Below, piece after piece: positions 11,070 through 23,790 of a DNA stretch of 64,000 nucleotides. Each line of letters starts with the position of its first letter. The stretch's first letter is position 1. The translations under genes and the position numbers were made by a program. This stretch comes from Gnetum montanum (lineage: Eukaryota; Streptophyta; Gnetopsida; Gnetales; Gnetaceae). The stretch lies in the NCBI GenBank assembly GCA_015680685.1, contig MNCI01035790.1, forward strand, positions 363,749 to 427,748, read 5' to 3'. Below the pieces are notes generated by a model. It saw only the letters and a list, made by a program, of their open reading frames with translations, was not told the origin of the DNA and did no database searches.

Positions 11070-11088
11070 TGCTCAGCAACAATGCCAA
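11070..11088 (-). other. Primer binding site of element B
   Basis: On the minus strand, TTGGCATTGTTGCTGAGCA follows the LTR end. It is a more decayed form of the tRNA-Asp-type site seen in the other elements. Confidence 0.6.
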
Positions 11089-11967
11089 TGATGAGCGATG
11101 TAGCAATCCAACACCTGATCATACAAGTCACAAGTATTCATGTGTGACCTAATTGTAATCCATAGATAGATAATGTTGGTATGCTAGTATTTGAGTTAAG
11201 CTAGTGATTGTCTCCTTCCCACATAAAGCTAGTGAAGTCTAAGTGTATGGTTTAGCTCACTATGAGGCATGAGGTAATTAATATTGTTAAGCCCATTTTA
11301 CTCCTAGTGATAAATGTAATTGAGAATGAAATTTAATCTAAGTCTAAGTAATTACAAGTAAGTAAATCTACTCTAGCCTAAGGCAATGAGTATCTAGTCC
11401 TAATTTTCTATACACATCTTAGACTTTGTGTAATCTTTATTGGGCTACCAAGCATTATGTTACTAGGCATACCAAGCAATAACACTATTGGGATTACCAA
11501 ATGATTACACTTAAGTGCTCAAAATCAGTCATAGTCATTTCGCTTACTATTGACAAGTAAAAGTAAAGCACTTAGGAATGTAAAATAGTAAACATTATGC
11601 TAAGTGAACAAAAAGTAAACTAAGGAAATGTTGCAATGATTTGAAGCAATCTTAATCTTTATTTTCACCACAAACTATGTCTAAGTACAATCTTTTCAAA
11701 CAAAAACTCTATTCAATCACTAGACATGACATTGCAACCATTCACTTCTATCACTAACACTACAGAATAAAACTACAAGAGTTTCAATAAGGTGTGGAAT
11801 GGAAAGTTATCGAATTATGCAGCCAAGTGTCATATTTATAAAGCTATGCACATCCTGAGATATCATATCAATGGTAACATATCAGATGAACTATCATCAA
11901 ATCAACGACATCATTTATACAATGTTGTTGCTACGATGTTGCTTTGACCAAAAATTCGACTTCATCA
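11089..11967 (-). repeat. 5' LTR of element B
   Basis: On the minus strand it starts TGATGAAGTC (at 11967) and ends CTCATCA (at 11089), 879 bp. A TATA-like TTTATAAAT lies near 11833-11842 and GATATC-like motifs lie upstream of it. The partner LTR is outside the window, so neither the target duplication nor the age can be checked. Confidence 0.8.
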
Positions 11968-12735
11968 ACTACTTTCCCAAAACCCCACATTAATGTGATA
12001 ATTGTTCATATTTATAATTATTTATTTAAAAGTTTGATAAGATTTCAAAGCAAATAAGATCATCATCTTACCCTTATTCCAACTACGTAAGATATATATG
12101 AATTCATTTATGTAGCTCTATTAAGAGAAATGTAACAAAGATCAATAATCTTTAATCTTTAACCATAATAATGAAAAAAATATGACCCAGTTCATTATTC
12201 TAATGTTCTTTCTAATATTTTGAGAGGCAAAGGTTAACCCAAAATTATGCTAAAAGAGTTTGTCAATGATGGAGTTCAATGAAAGAATTTTACGTAAAAA
12301 TCAAAGTGATCGTATAGTCAACTCTTCTTAAGAAGCAACAAAGTAATGTAAGGTGTCATTTAAGCAACAAAGCAAGGATAACCCAAAATGTGTACCTCCA
12401 TTTGATAGCAAATCTACCTATTTTAGAAGGTTGCTATTTCATCACATGTTTTTGTTCCTATCTTACAAATTCAAGTTTAGAAATAGACATGGAAAGTGAT
12501 GTAGAGGTAGTAAAGATAGAAACTATCTTTACATGGTTGAGTGTTAACATTGTTTACTCGAAAGATAAAAGAATAACATTGTTAGGATTCAAGATGTTAG
12601 AATGTTAGGATGTGTATAGGTTCAATGTTAGCTTGTTCATTGTTATTTGTTAGCTTAGGGTTAGGGTAATAACATTGGGTGTTTTTCATATGTGATATCA
12701 ATTATTTTATTTTATTAGATAATACCATTCCTATT
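11968..12735. other. Spacer between elements B and C
   Basis: AT-rich, 768 bp, with no homology seen to other parts of the window and no convincing gene. A 72-codon open frame at 12390-12608 has no recognisable motif and is most likely chance. Confidence 0.6.
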
Positions 12736-13752
12736 TGATGAGATCTAATATGTCAAGTAGCTAAGCCATAGGGATATGATGAAGCATCATTTTATCAAGT
12801 GTATCATTCAACTACGATATCATGAATGCTATATCATAGATGTTGTGTTACATCAACATTGTAGCATTCTTATTAATGTGTCTCAATTAGGTACTACATC
12901 ATGGATCCTACATCACATCTACTATATCATATCTCCTATAACTTAGTTATGTGGATGCATCCTTTTCAACATAGCCAAATGAGTTAACGCATCCTCATTG
13001 ACACATTGTTTATATTTGCCTATAAATATGCAAGCATCCACCATGTATTTGACACCATTTAGTCAATGGTATAACCAAACTCTTGTAGTTTTTCCTTGTA
13101 ATCTTAGCAAATAGTCAGTGAGTGCCTGTAGTGTGGATTTGAGTCAATTGTATGACATCTTATTTGAGTGGCATTGTACCTTGACACATTCCATGAATGA
13201 CAATAAGATCAAGATTGAGTTATATTCATTGCAATACTTTGACCTATAATAAATTTTATTTCAATACAATTTACTTTCTATGTACTTAGTTCATATTTAC
13301 ATTTGTATGCATATTAATCAATCGACAAAATGAGCATGACTAGTTCTGAGCGTAAACATGTATTTGTTTGGTAATACCAGCAGCATTATTGCTTGATTTT
13401 CCCAGTAGCATAATACATGAGTTCAAGACATGTACAATAAGTGGGGAACAAACACTCATCACCCTTAGGATAGTGTTAGGTTTACTTTTATTATTAATTA
13501 GATTAAGTAATTAATTTCTATGTTATTATTTAATTAGTTTAAGGCCCCAACAACATCAATAATCATATGCATCACTTTGAACTAAATCATATGTAATAAA
13601 GCTACCACTAGTTCAAGTGAGAAGATAACGACCTATAATCAATGCTTAACAATCTAGATACCACCATGGTTCCATCCATGGAATTCAATTAGATTGTACA
13701 TGAATGTTTGTGATTTATATGGTTACACGTAGGGGATACCCACTGCTCATCA
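12736..13752 (+). repeat. 5' LTR of element C
   Basis: A 1017-bp repeat from TGATGAGATC to CTGCTCATCA. U3 holds decayed GATATC/CTATATCATAG-type palindromes (12815-12945). A TATA-like CTATAAATA lies near 13020-13030, and the U5 end abuts the primer site. The first 260 bp match 30972-31242, and the last 600 match 41220-41841. Confidence 0.9.
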
Positions 13753-13771
13753 TTGGCACAATTGTTGGGGA
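13753..13771 (+). other. Primer binding site of element C
   Basis: TTGGCACAATTGTTGGGGA, the most decayed of the tRNA-Asp-type sites in the window, directly follows the LTR. Confidence 0.6.
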
Positions 13772-13890
13772 TGGTGCTAATGATCTAGATTGGTTATATT
13801 ATAAATGATCACTATAAAAGCATTAATAATTTATCTTTTAGGAAAGATTAACATTTTAAGTCTCACACACACATAGCGTTAACTACAAAC

Positions 13891-15250
13891 ATGTCTCCTT
13901 CACATAGGACCTATAGTCCATCACACAATGAGAACACTAGTAGGAGAAATGATAAGACTTGTATTAAAGAGAATTAAGTGAACCTCTATAAGCAAAGGTC
14001 TCGTATGCTCATTCCAACCCTTATTGTATTCAAAGACTATGTTTAACTATCATGGACAATCCTAGAGGGGATGGAACAAATCTTAGAGCAAGGAGGGCTT
14101 CAAGGCCTAGGACCTCCTCCGAACCTAGAAGAGATGAAGCAAGGGACCATAGGGGGAGATGTAAGAGACATGATGATTCTCCCAATTCACCATCTTCTTC
14201 TTCATCTTCAACATCTAGTTCTAATGAAGATGAGTATATGTATGGAGATAAAGATACACTAAGGGGTTGAGATAAAGAGAGAAATGGAAATCAAAGATAA
14301 GATACAAGGTGTCAAATGAAGCATTGATGAGATCATCATAATCAAAAAATAGAAATAGAGATTATCACCATGACATATCTAATGATGATCAGCCATTGTT
14401 GGCTACTAAAAGCATGATATAGATCATAGCAGCAATTAGAATATCTCATAGGCATCAAAGGAAAAGCCACAACAAATGGCTTGATATAAATAACATTCTT
14501 AAATTTAAGGGAGACTACAATTTTGATCCACAACAACATTGGATCAACCAACTGATGGGTGAAAAAGTTACAACCAACTGAAAATCATAAATGAGAAGGT
14601 AAAGAAAATTGGATCAAGTCATCAAAATAAGAAGAGGAAGAAGAAAAAGGAAATAAGAAAAGATAGTTATTTAAAAAAAAAAAGATAAAATAACTATAGT
14701 AGAAGAGGTTTCAGACTCATATTTAGAAGAGGAAGATGGATGTGACATCTGTCAATATGAATATCCAAGGGGCTATTATCTAGTTATGTTACATCTACAA
14801 GAGTTCGGGGCTTTCGATTTAAATCTTAAGTTCATGGAAAAAAAATGCCTAAAGGATTGTCTTATCCAAGTAGGACTCCTCCTCAACCTTAAGATTACTA
14901 TCAACAACAATGGCAAAACCCACAGTCATGGGAGATGTCATCACTAAACTAGAAATACCCCTATTGTTAGGTAGATCCTTATGGATATTATGTTCAACAA
15001 CTTGTTTCTCCTAATGGTTCTACTTCCCATGCCTCAACTCATTACTACTATTCTCTTGAATACTGTCAACCTGTAACATCTCATATGGGATTACCATCTC
15101 ATGCCTCTCATCATCTATCACATTCTCCATACTCTCATACTCCTCTCCAACATATGTCACCACCAATNGCCATTTATCAATTTTAGTGATTTGAGTTTTC
15201 ATTGGTTAGCGCATTTAACATTGATGAGAGTTAGGTTTTGATCATTTGGA
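13891..15250 (+). pseudogene. Element C gag remnant
   Basis: The ATG at 13891 (MSPSHRT) is equivalent to that of F. Recognisable parts are the Arg/Asp/Ser-rich linker at 14052-14270 and a remnant of the knuckle at 14741-14776. There the His has become Tyr and the last Cys Tyr (CDICQYEYPRGY), so metal binding would be lost. Most of the capsid-like region is shortened or unrecognisable. The segment 15169-15274 within this region is probably misplaced sequence. Confidence 0.7.
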
Positions 15251-15274
15251 GACATATATTCAGTTGGACTAGAA
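15169..15274 (-). repeat. 106-bp perfect inverted copy of 15851-15956, bracketed by Ns
   Basis: The segment lies exactly between single Ns at 15168 and 15275 and is the exact reverse complement of 15851-15956. No other repeat pair in these elements is free of differences. The N brackets point to a misplaced contig or gap-filling error, not biology. Confidence 0.9.
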
Positions 15275-15275
15275 N

Positions 15276-15960
15276 ATCCTTTCTTTAGGACAGTTCCAAC
15301 ACGTGAATAAAACTAGTAGACCTACTAGCTCATTCAAACTAATATAAGGACAATCTAGTGCAACCCCCTTCCTTACAAAAACAATGTCTCCTAATCCTCC
15401 ATAAAAGCCAACAACCATGATCACTTCAACACATAACGTAAATGATGTACCTATCACTATGAAGAAACAAAAAATTCCATGCATTACTAATAATGATAAA
15501 GGACGTGGCTGTGGGTTGAAAGTTCAAAGTATTAACACAATCTCTATACCAACTCACAACAAACTTGAGGAACAAGTATGTATGCAAAACCAAGTCTACA
15601 TAATAACCACTAAACCAAAAGACACCTAGTGACTAGAGAATGAGAATACCAAACCATTCAAAAGATGCATGGAAATATTGAATCCACTTATTAGTTTTAG
15701 TTGTAAGAAAATGAACCAAATAGAGAACTTAGAGAAGGATATCTTACACTTTGACTATACAATAAAAGAAGATGTTAAACAAGGAGACCTAAGAAATAAA
15801 ATAGAAAATCAAAAAGAAAACATATCTAGACACTCTAAAAACAAAACACCTTCTAGTCCAACTGAATATATGTCTCCAAATGATCAAAACCTAACTCTCA
15901 TCAATGTTAAATGCGCTAACCAATGAAAACTCAAATCACTAAAATTGATAAATGGCAAAC
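15276..15960 (+). pseudogene. Element C protease-region remnant and conserved pol-less junction
   Basis: Fragments related to the protease distal part (KKQKIPCITNN near 15450) are followed by an 85-codon Lys/Asn-rich open stretch (15669-15926). This then runs straight into 3' non-coding sequence near 16000. The same order is present in element B (about 800-440, minus strand), so the absence of RT and integrase is an inherited feature and not local damage. Confidence 0.6.
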
Positions 15961-16611
15961 CTATGGTGTATAACCAAGGAAATGTGTGGTCCACTTTTTG
16001 AATACTCACTCATGAGTTTAGTTGTGGGGGAGATGTCTCAACTTTAATCAAGAACTACTAAGTGCATTTTTAATTTTTGTTTTACAATTTTTTATCATTT
16101 TCCTATTTCTTCAAAATTTTCCAATTCTTAATATGTTTTTTATTTTTTGATCATTTTTCTTTTCTTTATAATTTTCTCTTTTCTTGAGTCATTTCCTTTA
16201 TATTTTATGGATGTCTACTATGTTTTTGTTAATACTAATGTTGCTAGTCATGATGTAGAACTCAGCACCTATGTTAGGTCTTTGACCTATGCTATCAAGA
16301 ATGTCTTTGTAATGTGTGGTTCCCTTTCAACAAGAAAAGAAAAGAAAACAACAAAAAATGAGAATAATCACACCTATTTGAAGTTCTCTTAGGATACAAG
16401 CATTGGTTATGGGGCTGAAAAGACATGCTACCCATGCTTGAAGGCATCCCTCTAACCAAGGCCCAAATTTCTTCCTCAATAGTTTCTAAAACTACTTCCT
16501 TCTTCTCTTTTCTTCTTTTTTTGAAGTCATGCTCGTTCTCTATGGTTTTTGTGGACTCATGATAGTAGGTAAGAATGGGTACATCAATGTGAGGCCATAG
16601 TTAATGGTATG
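15961..16611 (+). other. 3' non-coding region of element C, first part
   Basis: T-rich after a purine-rich GTTGTGGGGGAGATG (16020-16034). It then carries the block shared with A, E and F (about 16305-16460). No gene is seen. Element E interrupts at 16611. Confidence 0.65.
16607..16611. repeat. Left target-site duplication of element E (GTATG)
   Basis: GTATG precedes the TGATGAGC start of the E LTR and is repeated exactly at 29623-29627. Confidence 0.92.
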
Positions 16612-17566
16612 TGATGAGCATTAATGTGTTACGTTGATGGGCCCCCATTGATGTGGCCTCATTAACAAACCCCCATCGATGAGGCCCCATTTACTTGGTG
16701 TTGCCCCATTGATGGGTTGTGTCAACGTAGCATTTGCAACATTGACAGGGCCCCGTTGACACAACCCTAAAGTAAAAACTATAAATACGATCTCCCAGCT
16801 ATGTTTATGGGCATTCAAGTCATAGTAGTAGCCAAACTCTTGTATTTTTTACATTTGAAAGTTAGAATATTTTCCAGAGTGCCTGTAGCAGGAGTCATTG
16901 AGTGTATAGATCTTTATTCGAGCACTATTGTACCTAAACCACACCAGAGTGTACGACAATAAATATAAGCTTCTTGATAAACCTTGCAAAATTCTGGATA
17001 GTTTAAATGCTTTATTTATGCATTCATTATTTTTATTAAATATTTAATCAATTAAGATAAATTAAGGTAAATTAGACTTTAATCAATTAATCTAAATAGA
17101 TTAAGTACATAAGTACGACTACTTCGAGCGCAAACATGTATTCGCTTGGTGATCTTAGTAGCATTATTGCTTGGCCCACCCAGTAGCATAGTGCTTGGCA
17201 ACCTAGTAGTGGATACGTGGGTTTAGGACGTGTATAGAAAGTGGGACTAGATGCTTATGTTAGGACTAGTTAGAGACCAATTAGTTAGTTAAATTAAATT
17301 AGTTATTAAATTACTCTATCTCTCTCTTTAAGCACCAAAGCCATAAAATACAAAATGATAAAAATCATATGCCTCACTTACACTTAACCATATCATTATT
17401 CTTCACAAGTGTAATCGAGAAGACAACAAATGACCTTAGGGCAAGGTTCACTTCCTAAAATACCAATGTACCAAAAACTATAAAGTCCACGGAATTTGAA
17501 TAAATCACATGTGAACACTTTGTGATTCGTATGGTTGGACGTAGGGGTACCTTTAACCACTCATCA
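16612..17566 (+). repeat. 5' LTR of element E
   Basis: A 955-bp repeat from TGATGAGC to CTCATCA. U3 (16612-16760) holds repeated CCATTGATG/CCATCGATG motifs in both orientations, unlike the GATATC motifs of the other LTRs. A TATA box (CTATAAATA) lies near 16780. Confidence 0.93.
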
Positions 17567-17585
17567 TTGGCGTCGTTGCCAAGGA
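17567..17585 (+). other. Primer binding site of element E
   Basis: TTGGCGTCGTTGCCAAGGA. It retains two CpGs and is one of the closest matches in the window to the tRNA-Asp complement. Confidence 0.75.
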
Positions 17586-17742
17586 TTCTGTTTGTTGAAA
17601 TATGCGCTATCTAGGATTAGTAAACATTATTAATATAAATGGATGAACCCAAGGTCAACATCACTCTCACACAATCTATAATTACAAAAGCACAATGATT
17701 ATTTTATTTGTTGCAAAATTTCTTCTTCCCACAGGCATGAAG

Positions 17743-20050
17743 ATGTCAAACTAATAGTCGCATAAGAGTGCAAAGTGGTATATACTCATCCAGATGAGTA
17801 TGTAATTGACTTCACCTTCATCCTACATTAGGATGAGCAACTGTAATGGCTTGATATGAAGGGCAACATCATAATGCCTCTTGATCGATCTATGCTTGGG
17901 ATGCTATTTAAAATCCTTAAGAAGTTGGACATCCCAGATCTTTAGGAGGAATACATTATGAATGGTTATGACACTTGTGGGTACCATCCCACTAAAACAT
18001 AACACAAGAGAGATCAACACAAGGAGAAGCACCACAAGTTTATGAAGGGGAAGCACTTTAGTGATCCTTTGTTTCTACTGAACCAAGATGACAACGTGGA
18101 TCCTCCCCCTGGGGGATCCCAACATGAAGATTCTCCACCCTTTATTATTGGTGATAAGGGTGTGGCCCTGAACTTGCAATCCACTATTCATAAACCAAAT
18201 TCAAAGAAAAGTGACAGTCAAGGTAGGGACTTAGGCAAACATCATAATGGCAAGGAATCTAAAGATGAGGGTCATAATGATTGAAGAGGTGGTGGTGGAT
18301 ACCGTGGTGATGATGGTGGTCCACTTTCCTCTTCATTTGATTCTAAACACTCCTCTTCATCTTCTAGTTTTGATAGAAGCCATCAAAGAAATAATCATGA
18401 TGAAGGTGATCAATGGGACAATAATGATCGTAAAGCTTGCCAAGAATGAAGGGGTGATAGAAACCATCATCAACATCATTGACATAATAATGATGATGAA
18501 CCTCTGTTAGCAACTTGAAGCATGCTTAACATTGCAAAGGCAGTTAAGATTCCAACTAGGCATGTGAAAGATAATTGAATGAAGTGCTTAGATATGAATA
18601 ATGTCCCAAGATTTGAGGGGGGGATATAACTCTAATCTGCAAACACATTTACAAGATTTCCATAATGCCTATGCCTTACAAAACATTGAAAATGATTGGA
18701 AAAAACTCAAACTCTTCCCCAAGACACTTATCAAGGAAGCTAAAAGCTAGTACTGGTCCTTGGAACTAGAATCCATTCATAGATGGAGTACTATGTTAAA
18801 GCTATTTAATGATAGATACCAGACATACTCCAGGGTGTCTAATTAGAGAAGGAAAATCCAAGGCTAGAAATAGGGAACAAATGAACCCTTAGGTGCCATC
18901 ATGGGTAGATATTATTCTATTTTACATTGATGCCCTAGCCATGGTTATTCTTAGAGGGAACAACTCTACGACATCATAGATGGGCTCAGAGCTAAAACCA
19001 GAAGAACTCTTAGGCTGTATGCCCAAGGGAGATTATCTGAAATGAAAGCTCATCAGATCCAAAGGCTTATAGAGCAAGTAACAAAAGAAGAAGGTGAGTT
19101 GTGAAAAAGGGAAAGTGCTAAAGAGTATAATAGGGATCCTTTCATCAGGAAAATAAAGGTTCGATGTTGTGATGAGGAGGAGTCACCACTAAATGAAGTG
19201 GTGAATAAGAAAACCTTGTCATTATAAAAATCAATCTATGATATTTTAGCAAAGGTTTAAAAATTATGGGACTCATTGGATGAAAAATTCCAAACTACTA
19301 CGAAGATTATTTAAGAATCCAAAGAGCAAAACAATAATCATAACCACAGGAGGTAGAAAGAAGTTGAATGTGCCTACCAGAGAGGTAAGGGCAAAGCTAT
19401 TACAGTAGAAGTTATGGAGATAGACTTTGATGATGACATTGGTTGTGAAATTTGTCAATATAAACATCCTAAGGGATGTTTCCCTATGGTGTTACACTTA
19501 AAAGAGTCTAGGATGTACATGTTGAATCCTTGACCAGCATATAGGTAAGCACCTAGATGATTACTTTATCCTCAAGGCAATCCAAGGTAGTTCCACCAGC
19601 AACAGCAAGCCCCACCACAACCATATGAACAATATCAACAGTGACACTAATCAAAGTTATGGGGAAGGCCACCTCTAAGAAAATAGTACCCTTATAGGCA
19701 ACCAAATCCATATAGGTACTATGTTTAGCAACTCATCTCTCCAAGAAGTTCTGCCAGCCATGCATCATTCCAAAATCACTATTACCCTCCAAAGTATCAT
19801 CTAACTCGTTCACCATCTACTTGAGGGGATAACCCATATTCATACCACCCTCCACATTCATTTACACACATCCCTTTGCCCTTAACCTAGCTACCTCCTA
19901 CTCCATCCATGCAAGGTGAAATTCCACCACAGCCACAGCAACAAAATGCTATGAGGGTTGTACACTCACAACTGCCTTCTAGCCAAGTGGTCTGAACAAT
20001 CAATCCAAGAAAAAACTATTTTTCTAACCTAATAATCCTTCTAAACCCTC
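17743..20050 (+). pseudogene. Element E gag remnant
   Basis: The likely start is the ATG at 17743, equivalent to the starts in A and F; another ATG lies six bases upstream. Conserved blocks follow the family order: VVYTHPDEY near 17780, a Ser/His/Asp linker, the capsid-like block with FEGGI near 18615 and a WSLE block near 18758, QGRLSEMKAHQIQRL near 19025, and an intact zinc knuckle at 19444-19479 (CEICQYKHPKGC). Numerous TAG/TGA codons and frame changes make it non-functional. Confidence 0.85.
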
Positions 20051-20930
20051 ACAACCTAATGTGGCTAGTCACCATGTATCTCCAACACTTGCATTTTCTA
20101 CATCAAACACATTGGAGTACCCTTCAAACCAAGTGCCACCTCAAATCTGCACTATAATGCTAACTCATGTTGTTTTTGATTGGATCAAGGCTAGTAATTT
20201 TCCACAAAAAGATCTAACCCAGGAAGTCCTCTCATTTACTTACAGATTGTTCGACATGAGCCATGCAAGGCTTTTCTTGATTTTGGTTCTAGTATCAATC
20301 TCATCTCCCATGACATGTATAAGGCCTGGAACCTACCACCTCTTAAGAAGAGCAACATCCATTTAGAATTGGTAGACTAATCAATCATTATACCTTTGGG
20401 ATTAGTGGAGGACATTATGACCACAGTTTATGGGTGATCCTATCCTATCCATTTTCTGGTGATCCAGGTTGAAAGCTACAAAGGTGACTTTACCATCATT
20501 ATGGAAAGGGCTTGGTTAAGCATAGTAGATGCATGTATGGGTATAAGGGACCTCTCCTTGGAAATATCAAAGGAAAATAAATTTAGATGTTTAGAGAAGA
20601 AACACATTCCATGCATTGCGTATAGTAATAATGGATGCAATTGCATGCAAAAAACCTATTGCATTAAAAATACATTCACTAAAGCATGCAATTAGTGTGC
20701 ACATGAAATAGATATCCAAAGGTTCCTATACGTAGTAGCCACAAAATAGGAGGGCATCAAGTGGCTGACAATTGACTTTAACATCAACACACTATGCATG
20801 AAACCTACTGAGAGCCTAACATGTGCTTATGTTAAAGGCATGGATAAACTTGAGCAAGTTTATTACCAAATTTTCAATGAAGAAGATGATCATACATGTT
20901 TGGGAGAGTTGGAAATCCTTGAAAATTTCA
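20051..20930 (+). pseudogene. Element E protease remnant
   Basis: The region equivalent to the catalytic DSG lies near 20265-20290 but reads DFG after a C-to-T change (TTTTGGTTC), and the frame shifts around it. The distal block IIMERAWLSIVDACMG lies at 20495-20545. It would be inactive both from loss of the Ser after Asp and from stops. Confidence 0.8.
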
Positions 20931-22420
20931 AGCATGAGCCCTTATAGTTAAAAACTCTATCCACCAACATGAAATACACATTTTTAAACAATAGTAAGCT
21001 GATCATAATCGATGTAAATCTTGCTCCTGAATAAAAAGATAGGCTATTGCAAGTTGTCAAGAAGTGGCCAATAGCCTTTTCTTGGTCATATCCCAAACTA
21101 ACAGGAATCGATCCAAGGATATGCCAACATTGCATCTCCATGAAGCCAAGAAGGTAGCCACAAAGGTGGTTGAACCCCAAATTGAAATAAATTATCAAGG
21201 AGGAAATAGAATAACTCCTCAAGGCAAGGTCCATCTATCCCATCATGGATAGCTAGTGGGTTAGCCCACTTGTAATTGTGCCAAAGGAAGATGGCAAGTG
21301 GTGGGTCTACATTGACTTCAGGCTATTGAATAGGATAACATTTAAAGATCATTTCCCATTGCCATTTGTGGATCAAGTGTTGGACATCATATCTAGCATT
21401 GCTATTATAGCTTCTTAGATGGTTATAGTGGCTATTACCAAATCCAAATTGCACTAGAAGATTAGGGCAATACAACATTCATGAATCCCTTGGGGACTTT
21501 TTCATATTGTAAGATGCCCTTTGGTCTATGTAATTCCCTTGCAACATTTCAATGCCTACTCCTTAGTATTTTTCAGTAGCAAATTGGTAGTACAGTAGAA
21601 GTCTTTATGGATGACTTCTCTACCTATGGGACTACATTTGAGCAAGCCCTAGATTGTCTTGAGTAGGTACTGAAAAGATGTGTTGAATCAAACCTTAGGA
21701 TTAATTGGTAGAAGATCCATTGAATGGTCCAAGAAGGCATAGTATTGGGGCAACAAATTTCACAAGAAGGGATTGAGGTAGACCTAGAAAAGATAAGGGT
21801 CATCCAAGGAATCACATGCCAACTAGAGATAGTCAAAGATGTCAAATCATTCCTTGGACACATTGCTACTATTAGTGTTTCATAGAGAATTTCTTTAGGA
21901 TTTCAAAACCATTGGTCGAGCTTACAAATAAAGATACTCCATTTGTTTAGACCAAGGAACGTGAACATGCATTCCAATTACTAAAAGACAAACTCATAGA
22001 AACTCTAATTCTACAAGCACCAGACTAGTCCAGACTATTTTACATAATGATGGACACATCTAATTATGCTTTGGGAGCCATGCTTATATAATTGGACCAT
22101 AAGAAACATCCATATTACATCCACTACATGAGCCAAAGCATTATGGATGCTTAGTTGAATTACACCACAATTGAGAAAGAATTAATGGTAGTAGTGTATT
22201 CTCTCAAAAAGTTCAGGCACTATGTGTTTGGTTATAAAGTATTTATGCACACAGATCATAGTGCCATATATTTCCTAATGAACAACCCGACGGTGAGCCC
22301 TCATATCATACAGTGGCTTGTCATCTTGCAAGAATTCAATCTCATAATGATAGATCAGAAAGAAACTGGGAATATTATCATTGACCATCTTTCTCGATTA
22401 CAATGGGATAATAAAGAGGA
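20931..22420 (+). pseudogene. Element E reverse transcriptase and RNase H remnant
   Basis: RT blocks in order: WVYIDFRLLN near 21300, DGYSGYYQIQIA near 21420, MPFGLCNS near 21510, and the catalytic FMDD box at 21604-21615. The RNase H connection follows, with TIEKELMVVVYSLKKFRHY near 22170 and TDHSAIYFLMN near 22250. FMDD instead of YxDD is usual in plant Ty3/gypsy pol. Reverse transcription in the particle would be the role. The frame is broken at several points (for example 21480 and 21860-22150). Confidence 0.88.
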
Positions 22421-22559
22421 GGAGAGTCCACTCTTTGATCAATTTCTAGATGAACTCCTCTTTACAAGAGAGATAAATGACCAAGTGTCCATAGAACCAA
22501 AATGGTATGATAGAATCCTCACTTACCTTCTCACTCAAGAGATACCACAAGATCTATAT

Positions 22560-23790
22560 TTTAGGAAGAAGTAACAGTTTCTTCATTGGTCAAAGTATTT
22601 CATGGAAATCAATGGATAATTTTACAAGGTATGTGCCAATGGCCTAATTCGTTGGTATGTCCTTGATATAGATCAACTATGCATTCTTTAGGATGCTCAT
22701 GAAGGCCCTTACAAAGGCCACTATGCAAGGAGATGCATGATCATAAAAATCCTAATGGCAAGACACTATTGGCCTTAATCTTTAGGGATGCCCACCAATT
22801 TGTCTAATCTTGTGAGCACTATGAATGAGAAGGTGGGATGACTGCATGAATGGAGGATCCTTGATAGTTGATTCAACCACTAAAGCCCTTTAATATATGG
22901 GGCATAGACTTCATGGGTCCCATTACACCCATGTCTAATGGAAAGGCATACATCATTGTAGTAGTCGACTACTACACCAAATGGGTAGAAGTAGTAGCCG
23001 TCATTGATTGCACATCATCCACTACTACTAGATTTGTACAACAACATGTTGTAAATAGGTTTGGTATGCCACGTGCATTGATTTCTAACAATGGAAATCA
23101 TTTTACAAGTGTAACTTTTTGAAAACTCATGCAATGCTTGGGGGTTGAACATAAATCAATAACACCTTATCACCCCCAAACCAACTATCAAGCAAAGGTA
23201 ACTAATTGGGAGATCACAAAGATCTTAACAAGAACCATAAGAAAATATAGAAGAGATTGGATCGCAAAACTCAACAATGCCCTTTGGGCCTACTGCTTAA
23301 CATGGAAACTCCCTATTGGCTACTCTTGCTATGAGTTAGAGTATGGAAAACTTCCAACAATCTTGCTTCAATCCAAGCTTTGTATACTCTCAATAGTTTG
23401 CGAATTGAACCTTGACCTAAGTCTAGCACAAAAGGAAAGACTGATCAACCTCAACGTGCTAAAATAAAATTGATTAGTAGCCCTATCCTTGAATGAAGTA
23501 CACAAGGCATTCAATAAATAACAACATGACCTTAGAATATAGAAAGTGAAATTTTAACTAGGAGATAAGGTTTTTTACTGGAATCTCACACATGTACCTT
23601 AGAAAAAAAATTCCAAATGTTGTGGGAAGGACCTTACATAATTGACAAAACCTTTCCTTCTAGAGCCATGACCATATACAAACCTGAGAGCCCAAATAAA
23701 AAGCAATTGATCAACTTTCAACAAGTGAACCTTTTCCATGAACCCAAGCAAGCTAGTGCAAAAAATACCTCAACGGATGGACAACCATGT
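22560..23790 (+). pseudogene. Element E integrase remnant
   Basis: The N-terminal zinc-binding part (DAHEGPYKGHYARR near 22690) has a damaged Cys pair near 22810. In the core the first catalytic Asp is intact (GIDFMGP, codon 22907-22909). The second is Asn (23087-23089) and the conserved Glu is Lys (23195-23197); both are G-to-A changes and both would abolish strand transfer. The C-terminal part (WKLPIGYS, YGKLP) is long and shows no chromodomain. Confidence 0.88.

Larger units (their letters stand above)
1..11967 (-). mobile_element. Element B: Athila-like Ty3/gypsy retrotransposon, minus strand, truncated by window edge and split by element A
   Basis: Read on the minus strand, this element starts with an LTR (11089-11967), then a primer site, a gag beginning at 10945, the short zinc knuckle (9087-9122) and a protease remnant (about 752-1498), and then 3' non-coding sequence to base 1. 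Its distal LTR lies outside the window. Element A is inserted at 1499-1503/8590-8594 and splits it into 1-1498 and 8590-11967. No reverse transcriptase or integrase is visible: protease runs directly into sequence matching the 3' non-coding part of element C. It is the oldest layer here, since A sits inside it. Clade assignment rests on the primer site, gag and protease and is inference. Confidence 0.85.

Noticed and set aside
12390-12608. 72-codon frame in the spacer between B and C
   Set aside because: No similarity seen, biased only by AT content, and no promoter or splice context.
15020-15202. Minus-strand 60-codon frame containing an N
   Set aside because: It is created by the probably misplaced inverted segment 15169-15274.
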